Shown: positions 38,428-50,459, counted from the stretch's first letter. The stretch: DNA of 64,000 nucleotides from Deinococcus sp. KNUC1210 (GCF_022344005.1 NZ_CP092190.1:496001-560000), one strand, 5' to 3'. Translations and numbers: made by a program. The notes: generated from the sequence alone by a model not told the origin.

Positions 38428-38663
38428 GGATCTCCTTGACGTGCAACAGGAATAGCAGAATTGTCCGAACTGTCGTTTCGGAGGCGGGAGGCAGCAGCTG
38501 GAACCCAAGCAGGCGCGAAGAAAAGGGGAACGTTCTGAGCTTCAGCTTAATCGTCACGGGACTCACTTTGGAAGACGCGCCCACGTTCAAAAGATGCCGA
38601 ATTTCAGCCATATCCCTGCCAAATGGCATGTTCGGGTTTACACTTGCAAGGTCGCTTGCTACC

Positions 38664-39140
<477 letters not shown>

Positions 39141-39155
39141 CCGTATGCTGAGGGC

Positions 39156-39617
39156 ATGATTTCAGACCTTGCCCGCCTGTACGAGCGTGACCTGAACAAA
39201 GTCGTCGAGGAACTGGAACAGTATCCGGACGAAGCCTCGATCTGGGCGGTGCAGCCGGGCATCGTCAATCCCGCCGGGAATCTGGCGCTGCATCTGGTGG
39301 GCAATCTGCGCCTCTTCGTGGGGCTGAATCTGGGCGGCCTTCCGTATGTGCGCGACCGCCCGGCCGAATTCGCCCGCAGGGACGTGCCGCGTTCAGAGCT
39401 GGTGGCGGCGCTGCGAACCACGGCGCAGGGCATTCAGCAGACCCTGAGGGAGCTCGATGAAGCGGCGCTGAATCAGGCGTATCCGGCCGCCGTCGCGGGC
39501 TTTCCCGCCGACATGACCACCGCTGCCTTCCTGCTGCATCTGTACGGCCACCTGAACTGGCACCTGGGACAGATCGACTATCACCGCCGCCTGCTGTTCC
39601 CTCAGCAAGAAGGCTGA
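39156..39617 (+). CDS. DinB-like metal-binding protein
   Basis: This 153-residue helical-bundle protein has the DinB/YfiT pattern with a first His in NLALHLVGNLR and the C-terminal pair in LHLYGHLNWHLGQIDYHRR. DinB-fold proteins bind a divalent metal by three His and include thiol-dependent transferases of the bacillithiol pathway. TATGCT 6 nt upstream of the ATG suggests a leaderless mRNA. The esterase gene starts 3 nt downstream of its stop. Confidence 0.8.
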   Translation: MISDLARLYERDLNKVVEELEQYPDEASIWAVQPGIVNPAGNLALHLVGNLRLFVGLNLGGLPYVRDRPAEFARRDVPRSELVAALRTTAQGIQQTLRELDEAALNQAYPAAVAGFPADMTTAAFLLHLYGHLNWHLGQIDYHRRLLFPQQEG

Positions 39618-39620
39618 GGC

Positions 39621-40730
39621 GTGGACTACACCCGCGATTTCGACACCGCCGTTCAGACCTTCATCCTGACCGACCTGCCCGCCAGCACCCCCGCCGACGC
39701 CGAATTCTTTCTGAAGACCGGGCTGGAAGGCTGGCAGAACGGACGACCCGAACTGAAATTCGGGGGCCGAACGCTGCACCGCGCCTATCCCATCGGCACA
39801 CAGCTCAGCTTCAAGGTGTCGCGGGATGCGCCGGAGAGCGAGGAAGGCGACGCCTGGGGCCAGCGGCGACCCGACCGCTGCCACGTGGTGACGGGCGAGG
39901 CCACGCACGAACTGAGCGTGCAGAGCTGGATGGACAGTCCGCTGAGTGAACGTCCCTCCACGCTGTCCGCGCAGACCTCTCGGCTGGAGGTCCACAGTCC
40001 CGAGCTGGAGGACGAGTTCACCGTGCTGGTGTGGCAGCCTCCGCAGGCGAACACAGCGGGCCAGCGCTTTCCGGTGCTGTATCTGCACGACGGGCAGAAC
40101 GTCTTCGATCAGGCCACCGCGTTTGCGGGCCGGACGTGGCAGGCAGCAGAGGCGGCGCAGGCACTGGCCGCAGCGGGGCTGCCGTGCATCCTGGTCGCCG
40201 TCACCGTGCGGGACGCGCACCGGGCCAGCGATTACGTTCCCTTCGAGATTGCTGCCAACGGCTTTCACAGCAGCGCCGCCGAGTATCAGGCCTTCCTGAC
40301 GGGCACCCTCAAGCCGCTGATCGACGCCCGTTTCCCGACCCTGCCGGAGGCACAGCACACCGCACAGGCGGGCAGCAGCTTCGGCGGCGTTGCCAGTCTG
40401 TACGGTGGCCTGAGCCGCCCGGACGTGTGGGGCAGCATCGGGGCCTTCAGTCCGAGCGTGTGGGTGCAGGATTTCGGTCTGCTCGCATGGAGCGAGGAGC
40501 ACCCCGCCCCGCACTCCCGCGTGTATCTGGATATGGGCGACCACGAGGGTACCTTCACGGCCGACGCCGCCCGGCTGGTCACCCAGACGCGCCTGCTGGC
40601 CGCCCGACTGCGCGACTGCGTGCAGGACGTGGTTCTGACCATCGGTGAGGACCACTGGCACACCGAGGACGCCTGGGCTGCGCGGTTTCCCGGCTTTCTG
40701 CGCTGGTGGCTGAACGCAATGTCGGAGTAA
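39621..40730 (+). CDS. Alpha/beta-hydrolase esterase with N-terminal CBM-like domain
   Basis: This 369-residue protein (GTG start 3 nt after the DinB-like stop) has an N-terminal starch-binding-like beta-sandwich (residues 1-110; FFLKTGLEGWQNG...) and an esterase-D/enterochelin-esterase-like domain: FPVLYLHDGQNVFDQATAF, AGSSFGGVASLYGG with the nucleophile Ser, and a late acid and His (DMGDHEG, GEDHWHTEDAW). Family members hydrolyse esters of phenolics or siderophores. No signal peptide, so it is cytosolic. Confidence 0.82.
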   Translation: MDYTRDFDTAVQTFILTDLPASTPADAEFFLKTGLEGWQNGRPELKFGGRTLHRAYPIGTQLSFKVSRDAPESEEGDAWGQRRPDRCHVVTGEATHELSVQSWMDSPLSERPSTLSAQTSRLEVHSPELEDEFTVLVWQPPQANTAGQRFPVLYLHDGQNVFDQATAFAGRTWQAAEAAQALAAAGLPCILVAVTVRDAHRASDYVPFEIAANGFHSSAAEYQAFLTGTLKPLIDARFPTLPEAQHTAQAGSSFGGVASLYGGLSRPDVWGSIGAFSPSVWVQDFGLLAWSEEHPAPHSRVYLDMGDHEGTFTADAARLVTQTRLLAARLRDCVQDVVLTIGEDHWHTEDAWAARFPGFLRWWLNAMSE

Positions 40731-40910
40731 CAACCGTGCCGCTCCTTCCCGGCTCAGAGACTCATCTGGCGGCGGCTTGTCATTTGCAAAGAATTCCAGC
40801 ATTCCCGGCAGTTCGCGCCAACCGCCCTGACCGGATTTTACTCGTCTGAGAGCAGACTTTACGCCGTCCGAGGAGGCGTGTTAGCGTGACGCATTCCCGG
40901 AGGTCGTCAC

Positions 40911-42485
<1,575 letters not shown>

Positions 42486-42488
42486 GCG

Positions 42489-42830
42489 CTACACAGACAA
42501 CAGCCACCGCCACGCCTCCTCCTCGGAGTGAACGAAGCGCACGCCAGAATGTCTGGAATGCTCGAAAGCAAGCTCCGCGAAGCGCTCGCCATGAGCTGCA
42601 AAATCGGGCAGCACCAGACAGAGCGGCAGGCGGTGATTCACGAATTTCTGAAAGAGTTCTCCGGCGAGGCCACTGCTCAGACGGAAGAATTCGGGGCCGA
42701 GGTCGCGTTCATGCAGAATCAGGCCGTCCAGCCCGAAGGCCGCGCCGATCAGCTCTGAAAGATCGGACATGGCCTCGACCCGCAGGCCCAGTTCCGATGC
42801 ACTCCGAATGCTGCGCTGCTGTTCAGACAC
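42489..42830 (-). CDS. DUF4180 protein
   Basis: I choose the GTG at 42830, preceded by GGAGG at 6-nt spacing, giving 113 residues. ELIGAAFGLDGLILHERDLGPEFFRLSSGLAGELFQKFVNHRLPL is the DUF4180 core, which has the pattern dFFdLxtGlAGexlQKfvNy. The family has no established function. It is convergent with the P5C dehydrogenase gene and divergent from the DinB pair. Confidence 0.7.
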   Translation of the reverse strand: MSEQQRSIRSASELGLRVEAMSDLSELIGAAFGLDGLILHERDLGPEFFRLSSGLAGELFQKFVNHRLPLCLVLPDFAAHGERFAELAFEHSRHSGVRFVHSEEEAWRWLLSV

Positions 42831-42885
42831 CCTTGACCTCCGCCGAATTTGTTGTGCGCCCACCCCATTCTGCGACACTGAATCC

Positions 42886-43377
42886 ATGACCCCACCCCCA
42901 ACCGACCAGTCCACCTTCGTCCGTCTGCTGCCACGCCTGTTCCGGGGCGGGCAGGCCTATGTCGGCGTGGAAGCGACCCTGAGCGACCTGAGCAGCGAAC
43001 AGGCGACCACCACGCCCAGCAATCTGCCGCACTCGGTTGCCGCGCTGCTGGCACACGTCAACTGGTGGAACGCCTGGATGCTGGAGGTGATCGAAACGGG
43101 CGCTCCGGTGCCGTATCCGCCGCACGCCGCCGACACCTGGCCGAGCGCTGCCGCTGCCGACTGGGATCATCTGAAGGCGCAGTTCTATATGCTGCTGGCC
43201 CGCATCGACACCCACGCCGCCCGGCCCGATCTCGCCAGTCCGGTCAATCACGACGAGACCATCGGCGAACTGCTGGCCGATTTCGCGCTGCATACCGCGC
43301 ATCATTTCGGCCAGATCATCAGCGTGCGGCAGGCCATCGGCGCGTGGCCCCCGGCAGGCGGAGGCGATAGCTGGTGA
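42886..43377 (+). CDS. DinB-like protein, first of a tandem pair
   Basis: This 163-residue DinB/YfiT-fold protein has LPHSVAALLAHVNWWNAW (first His) and FALHTAHHFGQIISVRQAIGAWPP (C-terminal His pair). Its stop overlaps the GTG start of the next gene (GTGA), and the two proteins are clearly paralogous, both ending in Trp-Pro-Pro-x-Gly-Gly-Gly-Asp-x-Trp. Confidence 0.8.
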   Translation: MTPPPTDQSTFVRLLPRLFRGGQAYVGVEATLSDLSSEQATTTPSNLPHSVAALLAHVNWWNAWMLEVIETGAPVPYPPHAADTWPSAAAADWDHLKAQFYMLLARIDTHAARPDLASPVNHDETIGELLADFALHTAHHFGQIISVRQAIGAWPPAGGGDSW

Positions 43378-43853
43378 GTTTTCCCTCCAGCGTTCAGGAC
43401 GCGGTATCGAGCCTGTTTTACGGCGGCTCGGCCAACGTGTCCTGGCAGCAGGCGCTGGACGGGCTGGACGACGAGCAGGCCACCCGGCAACCGCCGAATC
43501 TGCCGCACAGCGTGGCGGCACTGGTCGCCCACGTGCAGTTCTGGCAGACGTATCTGCTGGCGGTGTTCCGGGGCGAAGACCCCGCCTGGATCGAGCATGC
43601 CCCGGAAGGCTGGCCCACCGTGACGGCAGTGAGCTGGCCCGCGCTGAAAGAAGGCTTCTTCGCCGATATGGACGCGCTGGCCCGCTACGCCCAGGACGAG
43701 GCGTTTCTGATGGAACTCGACCCGGAAGGGCGCTTCCGCACCGTGCCGCTGACCAGTTTCGCGGCGCACGGCATCTACCATCTGGGGCAGGTGGTCAGTG
43801 TGCGGCAGGCGCTGGGACTGTGGCCCCCACCGGGCGGCGGCGATACCTGGTGA
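43374..43853 (+). CDS. DinB-like protein, second of a tandem pair
   Basis: This 159-residue paralogue starts at a GTG overlapping the previous stop. It has LPHSVAALVAHVQFWQTYLL and SFAAHGIYHLGQVVSVRQALGLWPP. The three metal His positions are kept. The shared C-terminal GGGDTW signature suggests a common partner or a heterodimer. Confidence 0.8.
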   Translation: MSFPSSVQDAVSSLFYGGSANVSWQQALDGLDDEQATRQPPNLPHSVAALVAHVQFWQTYLLAVFRGEDPAWIEHAPEGWPTVTAVSWPALKEGFFADMDALARYAQDEAFLMELDPEGRFRTVPLTSFAAHGIYHLGQVVSVRQALGLWPPPGGGDTW

Positions 43854-43957
43854 AGCGCGGTACACCCGGTTCCATCGTTCCTGCCCTCAGCACCCTCCTG
43901 AAGCATCTGCCGTTCCCGGTCGTGCCTGAGCCGCTCTCTCACTCCACGAGGTTTTCC

Positions 43958-45253
43958 ATGTCCAGCAGCGTGTTTTACCGTTCCAGCGCCCCGTATCCTG
44001 TCGCCGTCCGTGCCGAGGGGCCATACCTGTGGGATACGGCTGGCAGACGCTATCTGGACGGCGCTTCGGGCGCACTCGTCGCCAATATCGGGCAGGGGCG
44101 CGGCAGCGTGGCGCAGGCAATGGCGACGGCGGCAAGCACCCTCGCCTTCGTTCACGGGTCGCAGTTCAGCAGCCCGGCGCTCGAAGACTACGCGGCCCGG
44201 CTGATGGACTTTCTGGAACTGCCCGGTTTCCGCTTCTGGGCTGTTTCGGGCGGCTCCGAGGCCACCGAGAGCGCCATCAAGCTGAGTCGGCAGTACCACG
44301 CCGAGCGCGGGGAAGCGGGCCGCTTCCGCATCGTCACGCGGCGACCCAGCTATCACGGCGCGAGCCTGGGCAGTCTGGCGGCGTCGGGCATGGGCGCGAG
44401 GCGCGAACTGTACACCCCGCTCATGAACGAGGACGCCTGGCCCAAACTGGCAAAACCCGATCCAGCCGCAGACGGACGGCACGACGCCGACGCCCTGAGA
44501 ACGCTGCTGCTTCAGCTCGGCCCCGAAACGGTGGCGGCGTTCATGGCCGAGCCGGTGGTGGGTGCGTCGGACGCGGCGCTGAGTCCGGCTCCCGGCTATT
44601 ACGAGCGCGTGCGCGAGATCTGCGACGAATTCGGCGTGCTGTTCGTGGCCGACGAGGTGATGAGCGGAATGGGACGCTGCGGCACACCGCTGGCCGTGCG
44701 GCAGTGGAGCCATGTGACGCCCGATATCGTGGTGCTGGGCAAGGGGCTGGCCGCCGGCTACGCGCCGCTGGCAGGCGTGGCCGCCTCGCCGCAGGTGTAC
44801 GGCACGGTGATGGACGGCAGCGGGGCTTTCAAGCACGGTTTCACCTACGCGGGTCACCCGGTCAGCGCGGCAGCGGGCGCAGCGGTGCTGGACGTGCTGG
44901 AGCAGGAGCAGCTCCTGCAACGCAGCACCGAACTCGGAGCGCGGCTGCTGACGGGGCTGGAAGCGCTGAAGCGCCGTCATCCGGTCATTCTGGAAGCGCG
45001 GGGACGCGGCCTGATGCTGGGTCTGGTGCTGGGTGACCCTGAAACGCGGGCCAGTTTCCAGACGCCCGGCATCGCGGCCCGCCTCGGCAAAGCGGCCTTT
45101 CAGCGCGGCCTGATCGTCTATCCCGGCTCCGGCGCACTGGACGGCACACGCGGCGACCACGTGCTCCTGGGGCCAGCACTCAGCCTGACCGACCAGCAGG
45201 CCGATGAACTGCTGGGCCTGCTCGACGAGTCGTTTGCAGCGGTGGCGGAATAA
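43958..45253 (+). CDS. Class III PLP aminotransferase
   Basis: This 431-residue protein starts after a GAGG site; the longer ORF is unlikely. It shows WAVSGGSEATESAIKLSRQYH, RRPSYHGASLGSLAASG, FVADEVMSGMGRCG (PLP Asp) and VVLGKGLAAGYAPLAGV with the Schiff-base Lys. It is of the taurine/beta-alanine:pyruvate type rather than the ornithine type. The substrate is not evident from its neighbours. Confidence 0.87.
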   Translation: MSSSVFYRSSAPYPVAVRAEGPYLWDTAGRRYLDGASGALVANIGQGRGSVAQAMATAASTLAFVHGSQFSSPALEDYAARLMDFLELPGFRFWAVSGGSEATESAIKLSRQYHAERGEAGRFRIVTRRPSYHGASLGSLAASGMGARRELYTPLMNEDAWPKLAKPDPAADGRHDADALRTLLLQLGPETVAAFMAEPVVGASDAALSPAPGYYERVREICDEFGVLFVADEVMSGMGRCGTPLAVRQWSHVTPDIVVLGKGLAAGYAPLAGVAASPQVYGTVMDGSGAFKHGFTYAGHPVSAAAGAAVLDVLEQEQLLQRSTELGARLLTGLEALKRRHPVILEARGRGLMLGLVLGDPETRASFQTPGIAARLGKAAFQRGLIVYPGSGALDGTRGDHVLLGPALSLTDQQADELLGLLDESFAAVAE

Positions 45254-45300
45254 CTCAGAAAGTCAGGAAGACTCAGAAGGCGTTCCCACGCAGGCAAGCA

Positions 45301-45339
45301 GCGTCCGCGCCTCCCGGAGTGCCGGGACAGCGCGGACGC
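45301..45339. terminator. Hairpin between convergent genes
   Basis: GCGTCCGCGC (45301-45310) pairs with GCGCGGACGC (45330-45339), with an inner CCCGG/CCGGG stem. It separates the aminotransferase and map genes. Confidence 0.65.
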
Positions 45340-45349
45340 AGGCCTGCCG

Positions 45350-46144
45350 TTACTGTGCCTGCGCCACTTCCGCCACTTTCGGGGCCAGCGTCAGAATGTC
45401 GTAGCCGCTGGGCGTGACCACCAGCGTGTGCTCGAACTGGGCGCTGGGTTTGCCGTCTGCCGTCACCACTGTCCAGCCGTCGGGCAGCAACCGCGTTTCC
45501 CGGCGACCCAGATTGATCATCGGCTCGATGGTAAAGACCATGCCGGCCCGCAGTTCCAGGCCAGTGCCCGCCGTGCCGTGGTGGTACACGGTGGGTTCCT
45601 CGTGCAGGTGCTTCCCGATGCCGTGCCCGGTGTACTCGCGCACCACGCCAAAGCCCCGGCCCTCTGCCAGCTTCTGAATCGCCGCGCCGATATCACCCAG
45701 ACGCGCACCGGGCCGCACCACGTCCAGCCCCGCCGTCAGGCAGTCGCGGGCCGTGTCCACCAGTCGCCGCACGTCGGGCGCCACGTTGCCCACGGTGTAC
45801 GTGTAACAGGCGTCGCCGTACACGCCGCCCATCAGCACGCCGATATCCACGCCGATGATGTCGCCCTCACGCAGCTTGCGCGGGCTGGGAATGCCGTGAC
45901 AGATGACCTCGTTGATGCTGGCGCAGATGGTCGCGGGAAACGGATTGTTGCGCGGCCCGTAGCCGATATAGGCAGGCACCGCGCCCCGCGAGCGGATGAA
46001 GCGCTCAGCGATCTGGTCGAGCTCCTGCACGCTCACGCCCGGCTGGACGTAGGGTTCCAGAATCTGAAAGGTTTCGGCGACCAGCGCTCCAGCGCGGCGC
46101 ATGGCCTCGATTTCGCGGGGTGTTTTCAGGGAAATCTTCGCCAT
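45350..46144 (-). CDS. map: Methionine aminopeptidase
   Basis: Map removes the N-terminal Met from nascent proteins. This 264-residue type I enzyme has the five metal ligands in context: GDIIGVDIGVLMGGVYGDACYTYTVG (two Asp), YTGHGIGKHLHEEP (His), VFTIEPM (Glu) and QFEHTLVVT (Glu). It lacks an N-terminal zinc-finger extension. Confidence 0.95.
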   Translation of the reverse strand: MAKISLKTPREIEAMRRAGALVAETFQILEPYVQPGVSVQELDQIAERFIRSRGAVPAYIGYGPRNNPFPATICASINEVICHGIPSPRKLREGDIIGVDIGVLMGGVYGDACYTYTVGNVAPDVRRLVDTARDCLTAGLDVVRPGARLGDIGAAIQKLAEGRGFGVVREYTGHGIGKHLHEEPTVYHHGTAGTGLELRAGMVFTIEPMINLGRRETRLLPDGWTVVTADGKPSAQFEHTLVVTPSGYDILTLAPKVAEVAQAQ

Positions 46145-46263
46145 AATAAAAGCAGGCTAGCACGCGGGATAGTCGGCACAGAAGAAGGCAGAGCACGGTT
46201 CGTGCGGCCTCCGAGCTCTGTGCAGGCCCATGCAGACAGATTCCGTGACCGCTAGATTGGCGT

Positions 46264-48137
46264 ATGCCCAGACCGGCTTTTCTTCCATGCCTGCTGCTCG
46301 CGGGAGCGCTGCTGTGTGCTCCTCCTGCCGCCGCACTCGCCCCGCCACCCGCCCCGCCCACCACCCCGAGCAGCGTGCCGATCTTCGTGGCGTACCCGGC
46401 AGCCGGAGCAAAAGTGGCCTTCGACCACGTGATCTTCGAGGGAAGCGTGCTGCCGGGAGCCAGCCTGAGCGTGAACGGACGGGCACTGGACGTGGGGCCA
46501 GACGGTCTGTTCATGGAGTGGCTGCCGCTGAATCCGGGCACGAACGACCTGTTACTCAGGTCTGTTCTGGGCGGACAGACGAGCACCCTCAGCTTCCGGG
46601 TCGTGTCTGCGCCCGCTGCGCCGCTGCCCCTCTCCCCGCCCGCATCGTGCCCGCTTCGGCGCTGCCGGATGGCGGCTGGATTCGCTACGGCGTGCAGTCT
46701 CTCGGGCTGGAAGATCGCCGCCTGACCTTTTCGTTCAGCGGCTCACCGGGAGGAAAGGCGGTGTACTGGATCGGAACGCAGGGGCCGTATTCGATGAGCG
46801 AGACGGGGCGCGGGCGGTACAGCGGCAGTTATACGCTGCGCCCGTCCGATACCTTCAACCACGCACCCGTGCGCTATCTGCTGCGTGCCCCGGACGGCAG
46901 CCGCGCCGAAGTGAGCGCCCCCGGCAGCGTCAGCAGCTTGCCAGGGCCGAGATATGCCGAGGTGACTGCGCCCGATCTGGGCCAGGGCGTCAATCCGGTG
47001 GTGGCGGGCTGGGCACCTGTGGGCGGCGAGAACCTGCTGTATCCGCGCCAGGGCACGCAGTTCGCGGTGCTGGGTGAAAACGCGGGCAACTTCCTGACGC
47101 GTCTGCCGGGTGAACCGGCACTGCCGCTGCTGGAGGTGACGCGCAGCACCGCCGCCCTGCTGCCGGAAGGCACCCCACCCACCCTCGCGGCCCTGACAAG
47201 CGCCGCTCTGAGCGAAGGGGGCACCCCAGGCCCGGCCTCACACTTCACGCTGCGCCTGCCGCTGGGTGCCCGCGTGCCCTTCCTGATCCAGCAGCAGACC
47301 AACACGCTGCAACTGCGGCTGTACGAGACCGGCGGCGATCCGGCAGACCTGAACACCGTTTCCGGAACGGGGCCGCTGACCGATCCGCTGCTGCAGAGCC
47401 TGACATGGAGCAGGCCCACGGCAGCGGGGCCGCTGACCGCCACCCTGACCCTGGACACCGAGCAGCAGTGGGGCTACGACGCGGTGTACGACGGCTCCGA
47501 TCTGCTGCTCAGCGTGCGCCGCCCACCACCTGCCCCTGCCGACGCCGCTCTGCCCCTGTCCGGGCGAACCATCGTGGTCGATCCGGGGCATGGCGGCAGC
47601 GAACTAGGAGGGGCCGGGGCGCTCAGAGTGCAGGAAAAGGACATCGTGTTGCCCGTGGCACAGGCGGTGGCGGCGGGGCTGCGAACCCTGGGGGCGAATG
47701 TGGTGCTGACCCGCACGAGCGACGTGCAGGTGCCGCTGTACAACCGCCCCCTGCTGGCTGAAACCCTGGACGCCGATCTGCTGCTCAGCATTCATGCCAA
47801 TGCCCTGCCAGACGGCAGCGATCCCAGGGGGCGGCGCGGTGTGGGTGCCTACTGGACGCAGCCTCAGGCCAGACCGCTGGCCGCCTGTCTGGTGGCAGCG
47901 GTTTCCAGCGAGCTTCCGGAACTCGGTGTCGACTCGCCCGAAAATGGCGGCCTGCACTCTGCCAATCTGGCCCTCACTCGCCCCAGCACGCAGCTCTCGG
48001 TACTGGTCGAAACGGCTTACCTCACCGACGCGGGCAACCTGCGAACCCTGATGAGCGAGGCTGGCCGCGCCCGCATCGCGGCGGCGCTGGTGGACGGTGT
48101 GCGCGAGTTTTACGCTGGAACGTGCAGCGGGCAGTAA
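46264..48137 (+). pseudogene. N-acetylmuramoyl-L-alanine amidase, frameshifted
   Basis: A signal peptide and a first beta-rich domain (FVAYPAAGAKVAFDHVIFEG...) read from 46264. The frame changes at the C runs near 46627-46637; one extra C joins Ala-Pro-Leu-Pro to Pro-Leu-Pro-Ala-Arg-Ile-Val and onward. The C-terminal 190 residues are an Amidase_3 domain with VVDPGHGGSELGG (zinc His), KDIVLPVAQAV (Glu), SIHANALPD (zinc His) and VETAYLTDAGN (catalytic Glu). The product, about 624 residues, cleaves peptide stems from peptidoglycan glycan. The frame break is probably a sequencing error. Confidence 0.78.
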
Positions 48138-48152
48138 AACACGGCTGCCTGC

Positions 48153-48899
48153 TCAGCGGCTCTTGCTTTCAGGAGACTTTCTGGACGTGCGGGCTGGAGC
48201 TGGCGGCAGCACCCCGGCCTGCTGTTCGGGCAGCGGCTGGACCGAGCGGGCTGCCAGTTCCACGTAACCCTCGATCAGATGTACGATCACAGGATTGTGC
48301 GTATGAACGCCGTGAGCGTCGCGCTCCATGCCCGCATCCACGAAGTGGGCGATCACGGCGGCTTCTCCGTCACGGGCCAGCAGAAACGCCCGCTCGCCGT
48401 CCATCGCCACCGCTGGCAGTCCGGTCAGCGGTGTGGTCGCCACCTTCACGCCCCTGGGGGTCAGCTTTTCCAGACTGACGGCCATCTCGGGTTCGCCCGC
48501 CATAAAGAGGGTGCGGCGGGCATTCAGCGTCAGGTCTTCGCACATGCTGCGAATGGCCTCCTCGCCGTACAGGTGATAGACCGCCTCGGGTGCAGGGTCG
48601 GGAGCCAGCCGCGAAAGATCACGGTCGAGTGCGCCCAGCCGATCATCGAAGGCGCGGCGCGAGCGGGCCAGATACTCGCGGGCAGACAGCGGCGCGTATT
48701 CCAGCGGACTCTGCCCGACCTTGGCCGCCAGTCCCCGGCCCTCCAGCCGCTCCAGAGTCTCGTAGATTTTGGGCCGGGGAATACCTGCCTGACGTGCCAC
48801 ACGCGCAGGAACCGCTCGGCCCAGCGCCAGCAGGGCAGTGTAAGCGCGGGCCTCGTATTCGGTCAGCCCCAACGCCTGAAGATGAATGACAGCGCTCAT
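48153..48899 (-). CDS. TrmB-family transcriptional regulator
   Basis: The start at 48899 follows GGAGGTGC, giving 248 residues. LGLTEYEARAYTALLALGRAVPARVARQAGIPRPKIYETLERLEGRGL is the TrmB winged helix. A coiled-coil linker and a sugar-binding-like C-domain (EEAIRSMCEDLTLNARRTLFMAGEPEM...) follow. TrmB proteins mostly control sugar uptake and metabolism. Its targets are not obvious; convergent with the amidase gene. Confidence 0.85.
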   Translation of the reverse strand: MSAVIHLQALGLTEYEARAYTALLALGRAVPARVARQAGIPRPKIYETLERLEGRGLAAKVGQSPLEYAPLSAREYLARSRRAFDDRLGALDRDLSRLAPDPAPEAVYHLYGEEAIRSMCEDLTLNARRTLFMAGEPEMAVSLEKLTPRGVKVATTPLTGLPAVAMDGERAFLLARDGEAAVIAHFVDAGMERDAHGVHTHNPVIVHLIEGYVELAARSVQPLPEQQAGVLPPAPARTSRKSPESKSR

Positions 48900-48970
48900 G
48901 CACCTCCACAATACGGTAAGCGGGGCGTCAGGGCCAGATGAGCCGCAAGACGCGAGCCGATCCGCACAGC

Positions 48971-49001
48971 GAGAGGCCCCACCTCTGCGGCAGGGCCTCT
49001 C
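48971..49001. terminator. Hairpin between TrmB-type and ctpA genes
   Basis: GAGAGGCCC (48971-48979) and GGGCCTCTC (48993-49001) flank a 13-nt loop; ACGTTTT follows on the plus strand. It may limit read-through from ctpA. Confidence 0.5.
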
Positions 49002-49094
49002 ACGTTTTGGGATTCTCTGGCTGTTGCTGGCTCGTTCCGCCCCGGCGGAACTCCGGACACACCGGGCTTCAGCCGAACAGCGGGCGGAGGCGGC

Positions 49095-50447
49095 TTACTT
49101 CAGGACGTCCAGCGCCTTCTGAAGCTCGGCGTCGGTCTTGAGGTCCACGATGGCCTCGCCCTGGGTGGCGCTCGTCACGGGCCGCGCCACGTCGCCGGTA
49201 TACGTGAACTTGCCGTCCTTGTCGGCGGTCACGACCACCGGCTTGCCCGCCACCTGAATGGTCAGCTTACTTCCGGCAGGCACGCCGCTGCCGCTGAAGT
49301 TCAGAGGCGTGGGGCGGCGATTGTCGGCGACCACCACATCGGGCGTGATGCCCTTCTTCTGAATCTCGTGACCGTTCGGGGTGATCCAGGTGAAATTGAC
49401 GATGGCGACGCGTCCGCCGTCCAGGGTGTTGACGACCTGCTGCCCCACGCCCTTACCGAAGCTCTGCTCTCCGATAATCTGTGCCCGCTTGGTGTCCTGA
49501 AGGGCTCCGGCCACGATCTCGGACGCACTGGCGCTGTTCTTGTTGACCAGAACCACCAGTTTGCCGGTGTAGTCGCTGGCCTCCTTCTTGGCGCTGCCGA
49601 TCACGTCGGTTTTGCCGCTGCGGTCGCGCACCGAGACGATGGGGCCGCTCTGCAGGAACTGATCGGCCACGAAAATGCCGCTGTTCAGCAGGCCGCCGCC
49701 GTTGTCGCGCAGGTCGAGAATCAGCTTCTGCACGCCCTTCTTCTTCATGTCGGCCACTGCCGCCTGGAACTGCTGATTCACCTGCTGGTTGTAGAAGGTA
49801 TTCAGCGCGATGTAGCCGACGTTGTTCGGCAGCATGGTCTGCTCGACCGAGACGATGGTGACCGGCTGGCGCTCCATCGTGACGGTATAGCTCGATGCCG
49901 ACGCCGACGTGCCCGCCGAGGCGTTCGCTCCGCCGCGCCCGAACTGCACCGTGACCTTGGTGCCCTTCTCGCCGCGCACGAGCTTCACGATGTCGTTGAG
50001 CTTGGCGGTGGTCACGTCCTTGCCGTCGATCTTCAGGAACACGTCTCCGGCCTGCACGCCGCCCTGGGCCGCTGCACCGACCTTGAACACGGTATCGACC
50101 TTGCCGCCCGTGCCGTCGGCGTTGGCCGCCGTGAGCTGAATGCCGATGCCGTAGAAGTTGCCCGCCAGATTCTGCGAGTCCACCGCGTTGTCTTCCGGCT
50201 GCTCGTAGTAGGTAAAGGGATCGTCGAGCGAGGCGATCATGCCGTTGATGGCTCCGCGCAGCAGCTTATCGTCGTCGGGCTTGGTCAGATACAGCTGGTT
50301 CAGACCCTCGAAGACCTGCAAAAAGGTCTGGGCGCTCTTGGAATTGGGCAGCACCTGAGCGGCGGAATAGGTGTTCATCTGTGCGTAGCCGACAGCCGCC
50401 GTTGCTGCCAGGACGCCCACCACAAGGACCGTTCTATTCATCTTCAC
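49095..50447 (-). CDS. Carboxy-terminal processing protease (S41)
   Basis: This 450-residue protein has an N-terminal membrane anchor or signal (VLVVGVLAATAAVGYAQ), a PDZ domain (about 95-180; VFKVGAAAQGGVQAGDVFLKIDG) and an S41 catalytic core with LVNKNSASASEIVAGAL (Ser) and QSFGKGVGQQ (Lys), the Ser-Lys dyad of CtpA. It acts at the envelope on misfolded or C-terminally tagged proteins. TATATT lies 6 nt upstream of the GTG at 50447, so a leaderless start is likely; an ATG follows at 50441. Confidence 0.9.
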   Translation of the reverse strand: MKMNRTVLVVGVLAATAAVGYAQMNTYSAAQVLPNSKSAQTFLQVFEGLNQLYLTKPDDDKLLRGAINGMIASLDDPFTYYEQPEDNAVDSQNLAGNFYGIGIQLTAANADGTGGKVDTVFKVGAAAQGGVQAGDVFLKIDGKDVTTAKLNDIVKLVRGEKGTKVTVQFGRGGANASAGTSASASSYTVTMERQPVTIVSVEQTMLPNNVGYIALNTFYNQQVNQQFQAAVADMKKKGVQKLILDLRDNGGGLLNSGIFVADQFLQSGPIVSVRDRSGKTDVIGSAKKEASDYTGKLVVLVNKNSASASEIVAGALQDTKRAQIIGEQSFGKGVGQQVVNTLDGGRVAIVNFTWITPNGHEIQKKGITPDVVVADNRRPTPLNFSGSGVPAGSKLTIQVAGKPVVVTADKDGKFTYTGDVARPVTSATQGEAIVDLKTDAELQKALDVLK

Positions 50448-50453
50448 GCTACA

Positions 50454-50459
50454 AATATA
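50454..50459 (-). promoter_or_regulatory. -10 element of ctpA, leaderless spacing
   Basis: TATATT on the minus strand, 6 nt before the GTG start and with no Shine-Dalgarno between. No -35 at standard spacing is convincing. Confidence 0.5.
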
